From JBOGEB01 sp050743125 (GTDB taxonomy: Bacteria > Actinomycetota > Nitriliruptoria > Euzebyales > Egibacteraceae), in the NCBI GenBank assembly GCA_050743125.1, contig JBOGEB010000092.1:1-15564 (forward strand): a stretch of 15,564 nucleotides of DNA, read 5' to 3'. This document shows positions 6,514 through 13,056 of this stretch, piece by piece. Position numbers and translations under genes: made by a program. Below the pieces are notes generated by a model that saw only the letters and a list, made by a program, of their open reading frames with translations, did no database searches and had not been told where the DNA came from. Numbering within the stretch: the first letter of the stretch is position 1; each line of letters opens with the position of its first letter.

Positions 6514-7344
6514 GTGATCGAGGAGCAGTCCAGCAAGCGTGAGCGCCAGAAGGCGCGCCGCGAGGCCCGGCTCGCCGCCGAGCGCGCCGCACAGGCGAGG
6601 GCACGCCGCAACCGGATGATCGCGTTCGCCGGGGTCGCGGTGCTCGTCCTCGCCGGCATCGGCTTCGCGGTGCAGCGGCAGCGCACGGCGACCGCTGCCG
6701 ACCGCGCCGCTCAGGCCGCGGTGGCGGCAAGACTCGGGCAGCTCGGCTGCACGAAGGACGGCGCGATGCCGGACCGCGACGGTGGGCACCTCATCGCGCC
6801 GGCGGAGATCGCGGCCAACCCGCCGGACAAGCTCTACCCCGATCGTCCAGCGTCGTCCGGAATGCACACCCTCTACTGGGTCGTGTCAGGGGTGTACGAC
6901 ACCTTGATCGACGAGCGGCCGCTGATCCACAGCTTGGAGCACGGCTGGATCAACGTCTACTACCTGCGGACGGCACCGGCTGACCAGGTCGAGCAGCTCA
7001 AAGCCTGGGCCAAGGCCCAGATCGACGGGAGCTTCCCGAAGATGATCGTCGCGCCGTGGATCGGTGGCGACCTCCCCGGCGGCGCGAACTTCGCGTACGT
7101 CGCCTGGAACTTCCGCCAGCTCTGCGGGCGGTTCGACCCGCAGGTCGCCGGTCTGTTCGCGAAGACGCATTCGGGAAGCAACAGCAAGGCTCCGGAAGAG
7201 GCAGACATCGCCGCCACCGCGAAGGCCGATCCCAGTCAGGGGACGTTCGCGCCGAGCAACGCCAACCTCCTGTTCTCACCGCTGGACCAGCAGCTCGGCC
7301 AGGGCCAGCCGAACCTGGCGCCCCAGGAGGCATCGGCGGGGTAG
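6514..7344 (+). CDS. Membrane-anchored DUF3105 protein
   Basis: The function is unknown. From GTG 6514 the protein has 276 residues: a charged Arg/Glu/Ala-rich helical segment (about 5-34, probably coiled coil, cytoplasmic), one transmembrane helix (about 35-54, MIAFAGVAVLVLAGIGFAVQ) and an extracytoplasmic DUF3105 domain. The domain is identified by PASSGMHTLYW (about 112-122) followed by the hallmark HSLEHG (139-144) and NVYYL. Two cysteines (79 and 204) could form a disulfide. The GTG is favoured because AGGAG at 6503-6507 stands 6 bases before it; ATG 6499 in the same frame, adding five residues, has no ribosome site. It lies between cofE and glmS, and nothing in the sequence ties it to either pathway. 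The C-terminal 50 residues are Gln/Ala/Pro-rich and low in complexity. Confidence 0.85.
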   Translation: MIEEQSSKRERQKARREARLAAERAAQARARRNRMIAFAGVAVLVLAGIGFAVQRQRTATAADRAAQAAVAARLGQLGCTKDGAMPDRDGGHLIAPAEIAANPPDKLYPDRPASSGMHTLYWVVSGVYDTLIDERPLIHSLEHGWINVYYLRTAPADQVEQLKAWAKAQIDGSFPKMIVAPWIGGDLPGGANFAYVAWNFRQLCGRFDPQVAGLFAKTHSGSNSKAPEEADIAATAKADPSQGTFAPSNANLLFSPLDQQLGQGQPNLAPQEASAG

Positions 7345-7356
7345 CAGCCCGGGCGT

Positions 7357-7362
7357 TACCAT
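7357..7362 (+). promoter_or_regulatory. Leaderless-type -10 (TACCAT) for glmS
   Basis: TACCAT ends 6 bases before the glmS ATG at 7369, and only 24 bases separate glmS from the upstream stop. No Shine-Dalgarno is present. The arrangement matches that before cofD and before the small ORF at 11459, and predicts a leaderless glmS mRNA. The absence of a long 5' leader also argues against a glmS ribozyme here. Confidence 0.5.
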
Positions 7363-7368
7363 GCGCTG

Positions 7369-9288
7369 ATGTGCGGCATCATCGGCTACACAGGGCGGGA
7401 CCCGGCGTTGCCGATCCTCGTCGAGGGGCTCGCCACGCTGGAGTACCGGGGCTACGACTCGGCGGGGATAGCGGTACTCGACGATCGTCGGAACCCCAGA
7501 GGGGACCCTGGGTGTCCTCCCGCACCCCCTCAGGATTCTCGGGGGCGTCCCCCCGCACCCCCTCATGTCGGTCTCGGGGTGGTCAAGCGTGCCGGCAAGC
7601 TCGGGGCGCTGCGGGCCGCACTGGACGGCGCGCTGTCGCTGGGTGGCTCCACGGGCCTGGGGCACACGCGGTGGGCGACGCACGGGGAGCCGACCGACCG
7701 CAACGCCCACCCACACCTCGACCCGGCGGGCGACATCGCAATCATCCACAACGGCATCATCGAGAACTTCGCCGAGCTTCGGCTGGAGCTCGCGCAGCGT
7801 GGCAACCGGTTCTCCTCCGACACCGACACCGAGGTCGTCGCCCATCTCATCGCCGCGCACCGCCACGACGGCGCGCCCGACCTCGCGTCGGCGGTGCGCG
7901 CGGCGGTCAAACAACTACAAGGAGCGTTCGCGATCGCGGTCGTCGACCGCCGCGAGCCGGCCACAATCGTCGCATCGCGCCGCGAGGCTCCCCTGATCCT
8001 CGGCCGGTGCGAGGACGCCTGCATGCTCTCCTCTGACGTCGCGGGTCTCATCGCGCACACCCGGGACATGGAGGCGCTGCTCGACGACCAGGTGGCCACA
8101 CTCACGCCTGACGGGATTGCGGTGACCGACCTCGACGGCGCCCCCACGCAGGGCCACCGCTTCACGGTCGACTGGGACGTCACCGCCGCCGAGAAACAGG
8201 GCTACGACCACTTCATGCTCAAAGAGATCCACGAGCAACCGGCCGCGGTACGCGAGACACTGCTCGGGCGGGTCGACGGCGAGGGCCGGGTCACACTCGA
8301 CGACCTCCGCTGCGACGCTTCAGACTTCCGCTTCATCGACAAGGTCTACGTCGTTGCCTGCGGCACCTCGTACCACGCGGGGATGGTCGCGAAGTACGCG
8401 ATCGAGCACTGGGCGGGCATCGGCGTCGAGGTCGAGATCGCCAGCGAGTTCCGTTACCGCGATCCGATCCTCACCCCGCACACCCTCGTCGTGGCGATCA
8501 GCCAGTCCGGTGAGACGGTCGACACGCTGGCCGCCGCCGCCCATGCCCGCGCCCAGGGCGCGAAGGTCGTGGCGGTCACGAACGTCGTCGGGTCGTCGCT
8601 CGCGCGGTCGGCCGACGCGATCGTCTACACCCGCGCCGGCCCTGAGATCGGCGTGGCCGCGACGAAGACGTTCATCACGCAGATCATCGCGTTGGACGTG
8701 CTGGCGCTGTACCTCGCCCAGTGCCGGCGGCGCCTGTTCCCCGACGAGTGCCGGGATCACCTCGCGCGGATGGAGGCGCTGCCGCGGCTGATCACGGAAG
8801 TGCTGGAGCAGGAGGACGAGATCGCCAGGCTTGCTCGCGATTTCGCCGGTGCGAGCTACGTGATGTTCTTCGGCCGGCATGTCGGGCTGCCGATCGCGCT
8901 GGAGGGTGCGCTGAAGCTCAAGGAGATCAGTTACGTCCATGCCGAGGGCTTCCCGGCAGGGGAGATGAAGCACGGGCCGATCGCGCTCATCGACGACGGT
9001 GGGCCGGTCGTCGCGCTCGCCACCCGCGGGCACGTACGCGGCAAGGTCTTGTCGAACATCCGGGAGGTCAAAGCGCGTGGCGCGGTCGTCCTCGCGGTCG
9101 CGACCGAGGGCGATGCCGAGATCTGCGAGCACACCGACCATGTCGTCTACGTGCCTGAGGTCCACGAGCTGCTCTACCCGGTGCTGACGGTGGTCCCGCT
9201 CCAGCTGCTCGGCTACTACATCGCCGTCGAGCTCGGCAGGGACGTCGACCAGCCCCGTAACCTCGCGAAGACCGTCACGGTCGAGTAA
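7369..9288 (+). CDS. glmS: Glutamine-fructose-6-phosphate aminotransferase (isomerizing)
   Basis: GlmS makes glucosamine-6-phosphate from fructose-6-phosphate and glutamine, the first step toward UDP-GlcNAc and peptidoglycan. The protein (639 residues) begins MCGIIGYTG, with Cys2 the glutaminase nucleophile, followed by LEYRGYDSAGIAVL. The glutaminase domain occupies roughly the first 260 residues. Two SIS sugar-phosphate domains follow, with VACGTSYHAG (about 326-335), AISQSGETVDTLAA (about 376) and KEISYVHAEGFPAGEMKHGP (about 518-537). The C-terminus PRNLAKTVTVE is the conserved end. Between residues 39 and 67 there is a Pro/Arg-rich insertion not found in normal GlmS, encoded by GC-rich repeats; without it the length is typical. 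Downstream acpS and, after an interruption, nnrE/nnrD and alr form the usual actinobacterial cluster. Confidence 0.97.
   Translation: MCGIIGYTGRDPALPILVEGLATLEYRGYDSAGIAVLDDRRNPRGDPGCPPAPPQDSRGRPPAPPHVGLGVVKRAGKLGALRAALDGALSLGGSTGLGHTRWATHGEPTDRNAHPHLDPAGDIAIIHNGIIENFAELRLELAQRGNRFSSDTDTEVVAHLIAAHRHDGAPDLASAVRAAVKQLQGAFAIAVVDRREPATIVASRREAPLILGRCEDACMLSSDVAGLIAHTRDMEALLDDQVATLTPDGIAVTDLDGAPTQGHRFTVDWDVTAAEKQGYDHFMLKEIHEQPAAVRETLLGRVDGEGRVTLDDLRCDASDFRFIDKVYVVACGTSYHAGMVAKYAIEHWAGIGVEVEIASEFRYRDPILTPHTLVVAISQSGETVDTLAAAAHARAQGAKVVAVTNVVGSSLARSADAIVYTRAGPEIGVAATKTFITQIIALDVLALYLAQCRRRLFPDECRDHLARMEALPRLITEVLEQEDEIARLARDFAGASYVMFFGRHVGLPIALEGALKLKEISYVHAEGFPAGEMKHGPIALIDDGGPVVALATRGHVRGKVLSNIREVKARGAVVLAVATEGDAEICEHTDHVVYVPEVHELLYPVLTVVPLQLLGYYIAVELGRDVDQPRNLAKTVTVE
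7486..7566 (+). repeat. GC-rich in-frame insertion in glmS with a 33-bp internal repeat
   Basis: CCTCCCGCACCCCCTCA at 7516-7532 recurs at 7549-7565 with one mismatch, exactly 33 bp apart. Each copy is followed by a CTCGGGG word. The insertion encodes PPAPP twice and replaces the short loop between SAGIAVL and the VVKRAGKL strand of the glutaminase domain. On the minus strand the units (GAGGGGGTGCGGGGGGACGC, then CCCCGA) resemble the GC-rich sequence at 11106-11139 and that at 14735-14760. Confidence 0.75.
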
Positions 9289-9349
9289 GCGGGCCGTGGA
9301 CCGTGTTGCGTTTACGCGAAGCCAGTCGACACACTCCGGTCTCTAGCGG

Positions 9350-9745
9350 ATGAGCGTTGTCGGGGTTGGGGTCGATGTCGTCGACATCGCGCGCTTGGGC
9401 ACGGCGCTGGAGCGGACGCCCGGTCTGCTCACCCGGCTGTTCACCGAGCGCGAGCGCACCGCCTGCTCGAGCGCTGGCGGGCGGCTGCGGGTGCCGGGCT
9501 TCGCGGCGAGGTTCGCCGCGAAGGAGGCGGTCGCGAAAGCGCTTGGCACCGGCGTCCGCGGCTTTTCGTTCCTCGACATTGAGGTGGTGACTGAAGAATC
9601 TGGCCGACCCACGGTCGTGCTGCATGCACAAGCCGCCGAGCTGGCCGCCCGCCTGGGTGTGGGCTGCATCCACGTCTCGCTCTCGACCAGCGCCGACCTC
9701 GCGGTGGCAAACGTGGTGATTGAGTCCGTTTCGCCAGGATCATGA
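9350..9745 (+). CDS. acpS: Holo-[acyl-carrier-protein] synthase
   Basis: AcpS transfers 4'-phosphopantetheine from CoA to the acyl carrier protein serine. The 131-residue length fits the family. GVGVDVVDIARL at the N-terminus provides the Mg-binding Asp9, and RFAAKEAVAKALG provides Glu59; FLDIEV, GRPTVVLH and HVSLSTSADLAVA (108-120) complete the fold. The ATG follows glmS after 61 bp, with no clear Shine-Dalgarno (TCTAGCGG precedes the start). In related actinobacteria nnrE/nnrD normally follows directly; here the protease and repeats intervene. Confidence 0.95.
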   Translation: MSVVGVGVDVVDIARLGTALERTPGLLTRLFTERERTACSSAGGRLRVPGFAARFAAKEAVAKALGTGVRGFSFLDIEVVTEESGRPTVVLHAQAAELAARLGVGCIHVSLSTSADLAVANVVIESVSPGS

Positions 9746-9782
9746 CCAACGGATCTGTCCACAACCGCCGGTGTGCGATGCC

Positions 9783-9810
9783 TTGACCGCTTGGATCTAT
9801 GCGCTAGTTT
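9783..9810 (+). promoter_or_regulatory. Sigma-70-type promoter for the secreted protease
   Basis: TTGACC at 9783-9788 and TAGTTT at 9805-9810 are separated by 16 bases, the best -35/-10 pair in the window. Transcription would start near 9817, leaving a leader of about 55 bases. The leader ends in AGAAAGG (9857-9863), a good Shine-Dalgarno nine bases before the ATG at 9873. The gene is therefore probably expressed separately from acpS. Confidence 0.6.
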
Positions 9811-9872
9811 GACGAGAAATGCGGGGGTATCGGACTGCCGCGAGTACGGGCGAGCCAGAAAGGCAGTAGCTC

Positions 9873-11066
9873 ATGGAGCGAACGCTGCGATCGTGGGCAT
9901 GGCTCATGTTCGTGTTGCCCAGCGTCATGCTGCTAGTGACGGTTCCGGCGACACCAGGCCACGGAGAGGAGCGGACCACGGTGAGGGCGCAGGACGTCGG
10001 GGGCACAGGGGCAAAGCGCGTCGAGCTGCGGCTGCTCCAAAAGGCGGCTCGCTCGTCCCCGACCTGGGCTGGCTCGTGGCGAGACGCCGACGGGACGTTC
10101 GTCCTCGCTTTCACGGACCGCTCGGACGACACCGTCCACCAGCTGCTCGCCCGCGTCGGCGCTCCCGCGGAGCCGGTCAGGGCGCAGAAGGCCCAGTTCA
10201 CGCTGCGCGAGCTGCGCGCGGTTGACGCGCACATGTACGAGCTCGCGACCAGCGGGCCTGGGTTTCAGACCGTCCACGCATGGTCGGTCCGGCCCGAGCG
10301 GAACCGCGTGGTCGCGTACACCGAGACGGCCGACCAGGCACGTGCCGAGTTCACCCGGGCCGGCGTGGACGTCAGCAAAGTCGAGTTCCTCCCGACGCGC
10401 GGCCAGCTCACCTACCAGCCGCTGGTGTGCTCACGGATCAAGTGCGCGCGGGAGCCGATGCGCGGCGGGCTGGGCTGGTTCAGCGGTCGAGGCATCTGCA
10501 CCACAGGCTTCGACGCCACCCGGAACGGCGTCGAGGGCTTCATCAGCGCCGGGCACTGCGCCTCGTCGAAAGCAAAGGTGTTCGTCGGCCAGCCCCCGTC
10601 CGGCACCTTCTACGGCCGAGTCGTCAAGAGCGCGCAGAAGTCGAACGCCGACGCCCTGTTCGTGCAGCGAGACTCCTCGTATCCCAAGGGATCCGCTGGG
10701 ATTTACGTGAGCAGAGTGGACTCCCGGCACACCATCACGGGGTCGGAGTCGAGCGACGGCTACAGCAAGGGAGACGCCACCTGCTTCTCCGGAGTGGTAA
10801 CCGGCTACGAGTGCGGCAAGATCTTCGACGCCTCGTTCACCGACACGAAGCTCCGGCTCCGGGACGTCGTGCTCACTGACGAGGATGCCTGCGCCACATT
10901 CGGCGACAGTGGCGCACCGTTCTTCGACGGCGGCTCGACGGCGCAGGGAATCTTGAGCGGCATTGTTGTCGATGCGGCCGATCCCTCCGAACGGTGCGTC
11001 CACACGGTCTACACGAAATTGTTCTACGACGAGGCAGCCACCGGCGCGCAGATCGTCACCGAATAA
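9873..11066 (+). CDS. Secreted S1-family (chymotrypsin-fold) serine protease with propeptide
   Basis: The 397-residue protein has an N-terminal signal segment (about 1-28, WAWLMFVLPSVMLLVTVPATPG), a pro-region of about 150 residues, and a C-terminal protease domain of the alpha-lytic/streptogrisin type. The triad reads as His228 in GFISAGHC, Asp260 in NADALFV and Ser346 in FGDSGAP. GDSGAP departs from the usual GDSGGP by one residue. Cysteine pairs C209/C229, C304/C314 and C340/C375 sit where such proteases have their disulfides, and C186/C191 may form a fourth. The substrate is unknown; export and autoprocessing are inferred from the architecture. It has its own promoter and ribosome site and is followed by repeat elements, and it interrupts the acpS-nnrE order, which suggests insertion or acquisition at this locus. 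Confidence 0.9.
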   Translation: MERTLRSWAWLMFVLPSVMLLVTVPATPGHGEERTTVRAQDVGGTGAKRVELRLLQKAARSSPTWAGSWRDADGTFVLAFTDRSDDTVHQLLARVGAPAEPVRAQKAQFTLRELRAVDAHMYELATSGPGFQTVHAWSVRPERNRVVAYTETADQARAEFTRAGVDVSKVEFLPTRGQLTYQPLVCSRIKCAREPMRGGLGWFSGRGICTTGFDATRNGVEGFISAGHCASSKAKVFVGQPPSGTFYGRVVKSAQKSNADALFVQRDSSYPKGSAGIYVSRVDSRHTITGSESSDGYSKGDATCFSGVVTGYECGKIFDASFTDTKLRLRDVVLTDEDACATFGDSGAPFFDGGSTAQGILSGIVVDAADPSERCVHTVYTKLFYDEAATGAQIVTE

Positions 11067-11085
11067 CAGGCGCCGAGTGGGAGCT

Positions 11086-11280
11086 GGTGGTCCAAGCGGA
11101 ACGTGTGAGGGGTCCGGGGGCCGCCCCGAAGGTCCCGAGGATGCGACTGCGCCCGCCTCGCAAGGCGAAGCGCTGCGCGCGGGTCGCGCCGTGTACTGGT
11201 TGTCCTCAAGCGATCCGCAACGCCGCGAGGTGCGGATGCAGGCGCGCCCGAATGCCACGGGTTTTTCCGCGCGGACCACT
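11086..11280 (+). repeat. Repeat element copy 1 (195 bp, terminal inverted repeats)
   Basis: This copy begins GGTGGTCCAAGCGGAA and ends TTTTTCCGCGCGGACCACT. Its last 104 bases (11177-11280) match copy 2 at 11340-11443 with a single difference (C11248 versus A11411). It is 32 bp longer than copy 2 because of a 13-bp indel near 11165-11177 and a GC-rich stretch at 11106-11139 (GGGGTCCGGGGG then CCGCCCC) that looks like a nested second repeat. The CGAG-N17-CTCG block is at 11136-11160. No gene is seen between 11067 and 11458. Confidence 0.9.
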
Positions 11281-11443
11281 AGTGGTCCAAGCGGAAAGTT
11301 CCGTTGACACCGAGGGTGCGCATGCGCCCATCTCGCAAGGCGCGGGTCGCGCCGTGTACTGGTTGTCCTCAAGCGATCCGCAACGCCGCGAGGTGCGGAT
11401 GCAGGCGCGCACGAATGCCACGGGTTTTTCCGCGCGGACCACT
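11281..11443 (+). repeat. Repeat element copy 2 (163 bp, terminal inverted repeats)
   Basis: The left end AGTGGTCCAAGCGGAAA and the reverse complement of the right end, AGTGGTCCGCGCGGAAA, differ at two positions; extended to 24 bases they match at 19. The junction with copy 1 forms a perfect 16-bp palindrome, GGACCACTAGTGGTCC, at 11273-11288. Internal hairpins are visible at 11311-11335 (CGAG-N17-CTCG), 11339-11353 (GGCGCG-GGT-CGCGCC) and around ATCCGCA/TGCGGAT. There is no transposase and no obvious target duplication. Indels that are not multiples of three argue against coding. Confidence 0.9.
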
Positions 11444-11446
11444 GGC

Positions 11447-11452
11447 TACGAT
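11447..11452 (+). promoter_or_regulatory. Leaderless-type -10 (TACGAT) upstream of nnrE
   Basis: TACGAT starts 4 bases after the end of repeat copy 2 and ends 6 bases before a GTG at 11459. The spacing is the same as for glmS. Any -35 contact would fall inside the right end of the repeat element (GGGTTTTTCC), so the repeat may form part of this promoter. Confidence 0.4.
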
Positions 11453-11458
11453 GACCCG

Positions 11459-11542
11459 GTGCGACGGATCGGCCCGTCCCCGCGCGTGAGGACGTCTCCA
11501 GACCGGTGGGGGGCTCCCCCTGCCCTCTGGGGGATGGCGTGA
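11459..11542 (+). CDS. Possible 27-residue leader peptide coupled to nnrE
   Basis: Starting at GTG 11459, six bases after a -10-like TACGAT, an open frame of 27 codons runs to TGA at 11540-11542. The stop overlaps the nnrE GTG as GTGA. The peptide starts VRRIGPSPRVRT and ends PALWGMA. It has no recognisable domain. The case rests on promoter spacing and the 4-bp stop/start overlap; a chance ORF is quite possible. Confidence 0.3.
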   Translation: MRRIGPSPRVRTSPDRWGAPPALWGMA

Positions 11543-13056
11543 TCCCGCTGTTCACGCCAGAGGCGGTCCGCGCGATGGACGCCCGCGCGTTCGAGCGTGG
11601 AGTGTCACCGGCCGCGCTGATGGAGCGCGCGGCTGGCCACCTCGCGCGCGCCGTCGTCGATCTGGCCGGGTTCGCCTATGGGCTGCGGGTCGGGATTCTG
11701 GCGGGCAAGGGCAACAACGGCGGTGATGGGATCGCGGTCGCCCGACGGCTCATCGACATGGGCGCGGCGCCGATCGTGCACTTGGTAGGCGGCATACAGG
11801 CCCTCGGCGAGGAGGGGATCCGCGAGCTGCGTGCCTACCGTACGGTCGGCGGCCACCTGGCCGGCAGCGTCGATGCGGCGCTCGGCCGTGCTGACGTCGC
11901 GGTCGACTGCCTGCTGGGCACGGGCGCGAAGGGCGAACTCCGGTCCCCGTTGAAGGAGGCGGCCCAGGCGTTGAACGCGCAGGCGGCGCATGGGTTGCCG
12001 GTCGTCGCGTGCGACATCCCGAGCGGGGTCGACGCCGACACCGGCCGGGTCCCCGGAGCCGCCGTCCGCGCCGACCTCACCATGACGCTCGGCGCACACA
12101 AGCGCGGGTTGTGGCTCTGGCCCGCCCGCGGCCACTGCGGCCACCTGATGCTTGGTGAGCTCGGCATCGTCGAGCCCGACGATGAGCCAGACGCCCGCGT
12201 CCTCGAGGCGTCCGACGTCGCCGCGCTCGTGCCGCCCCCGTCGCTAGAGGACCACAAGCGCACCCGCGGTGTCGTCGTTGTGCTCGCCGGCTCGCCGGGC
12301 ATGACCGGCGCGGCGATCCTCGTCGCGCGTGGGGCGTTCGCGGCCGGCGCGGGGCTTGTGACCGTCGTAACCGGCGAGGTGGACCTGGTGACCGCTGCGG
12401 TGCCCGAGGCGCTGACCGCCAAGGTGGACCCGGCCGATCCCGATGCGGCGTTCGAGGTGCTCGCCCGCAGTCTGGAGTCCGCCGACGCGTTGGCGGTGGG
12501 GCCAGGGTTGGGACACGACGAATCCGCTGTGGCGCTCGTCCGCCGGATCGTCCGCGAGGTCGACCTTCCGATCGTGCTCGACGCCGACGGCATCAACGCG
12601 TTCCGTCACCAGGGCGACGCGCTCGCCGACCATGTCGCTCCGCTCCTCGCCCTGACCCCGCATGCGCAGGAGTTCGCCCGTCTCGTCGAGTCGAGTGGAC
12701 ACGGTGTCTGGGCGCAGCGGGTGACGCTGGTGCCCGAGAAGGCCAGGGCGTGGGGGGCCGTGCTCGTCGCCAAGGGGCCGGGGACGATGATCGGCGCGCC
12801 CGACGGCCGGATCTGGGTGAACCCGACCGGCAGCGCGGCGCTCGCCACGGGCGGGACCGGCGACGTGCTGACCGGCCTGACCGCGACGCTTGTCGCCCAG
12901 CGGCCGGAGCCCGACTCGGTCGCTGCCGCCGTCTGGCTTCACGGCGCCGCTGGCGAGGCCGCCGAGGCGAGGCTGACGGCGCGGTCCGTTACCGCGCTCG
13001 ACGTCGCGGTCGCGGTTCCCGACGTCCTGCGCGTGTTGGAGGAGGTGCGCGGATGA
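11539..13056 (+). CDS. nnr: Bifunctional NAD(P)H-hydrate epimerase / ADP-dependent NAD(P)H-hydrate dehydratase
   Basis: This enzyme repairs hydrated NADH and NADPH (NADHX/NADPHX). The N-terminal YjeF/NnrE epimerase domain (about 1-215) has GILAGKGNNGGDG at 52-64 and ACDIPSGVDADTG at 157-169. The C-terminal NnrD kinase-like domain (about 230-505) has VVVVLAGSPGMTGAA, GPGLG, LDADGINAF, LTPHAQEFARL at 372-382, and the catalytic GGTGDVLTGL with Asp442. The frame is open upstream to GTG 11506, but that segment reads through a GC-rich palindrome; GTG 11539 (505 residues, VIPLFTPEAVRAMD) matches the family start and has GGGGGA at 11529-11534, four bases before it. The stop overlaps the alr ATG as ATGA, so the two are coupled. 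Confidence 0.96.
   Translation: MIPLFTPEAVRAMDARAFERGVSPAALMERAAGHLARAVVDLAGFAYGLRVGILAGKGNNGGDGIAVARRLIDMGAAPIVHLVGGIQALGEEGIRELRAYRTVGGHLAGSVDAALGRADVAVDCLLGTGAKGELRSPLKEAAQALNAQAAHGLPVVACDIPSGVDADTGRVPGAAVRADLTMTLGAHKRGLWLWPARGHCGHLMLGELGIVEPDDEPDARVLEASDVAALVPPPSLEDHKRTRGVVVVLAGSPGMTGAAILVARGAFAAGAGLVTVVTGEVDLVTAAVPEALTAKVDPADPDAAFEVLARSLESADALAVGPGLGHDESAVALVRRIVREVDLPIVLDADGINAFRHQGDALADHVAPLLALTPHAQEFARLVESSGHGVWAQRVTLVPEKARAWGAVLVAKGPGTMIGAPDGRIWVNPTGSAALATGGTGDVLTGLTATLVAQRPEPDSVAAAVWLHGAAGEAAEARLTARSVTALDVAVAVPDVLRVLEEVRG

Noticed and set aside
7345..7368. glmS ribozyme or riboswitch
   Set aside because: Only 24 bases separate glmS from the upstream gene, with a promoter-like hexamer 6 bases before the start; there is no room for the ribozyme.
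11081..11110. T-box antiterminator (TGGTGGTCC-like)
   Set aside because: The T-box core GGTGGTACCGCG is not matched, no specifier stem is visible, and the downstream gene is not an aminoacyl-tRNA synthetase or amino-acid gene.
11304..11332. TTGACA as a promoter -35 in repeat copy 2
   Set aside because: TTGACA at 11304-11309 is perfect, but 16-18 bases downstream there is only GC-rich sequence (GCCCAT/CCCATC) and no -10, and copy 1 lacks the hexamer.
11086..11443. CRISPR array
   Set aside because: Only two long units with inverted-repeat ends and no spacers of regular size; no cas genes nearby.
10431..11555. Long minus-strand open frame across the protease end and the repeats
   Set aside because: It covers a strongly supported gene antisense and runs through both repeat copies, giving duplicated peptide segments; no family resemblance.
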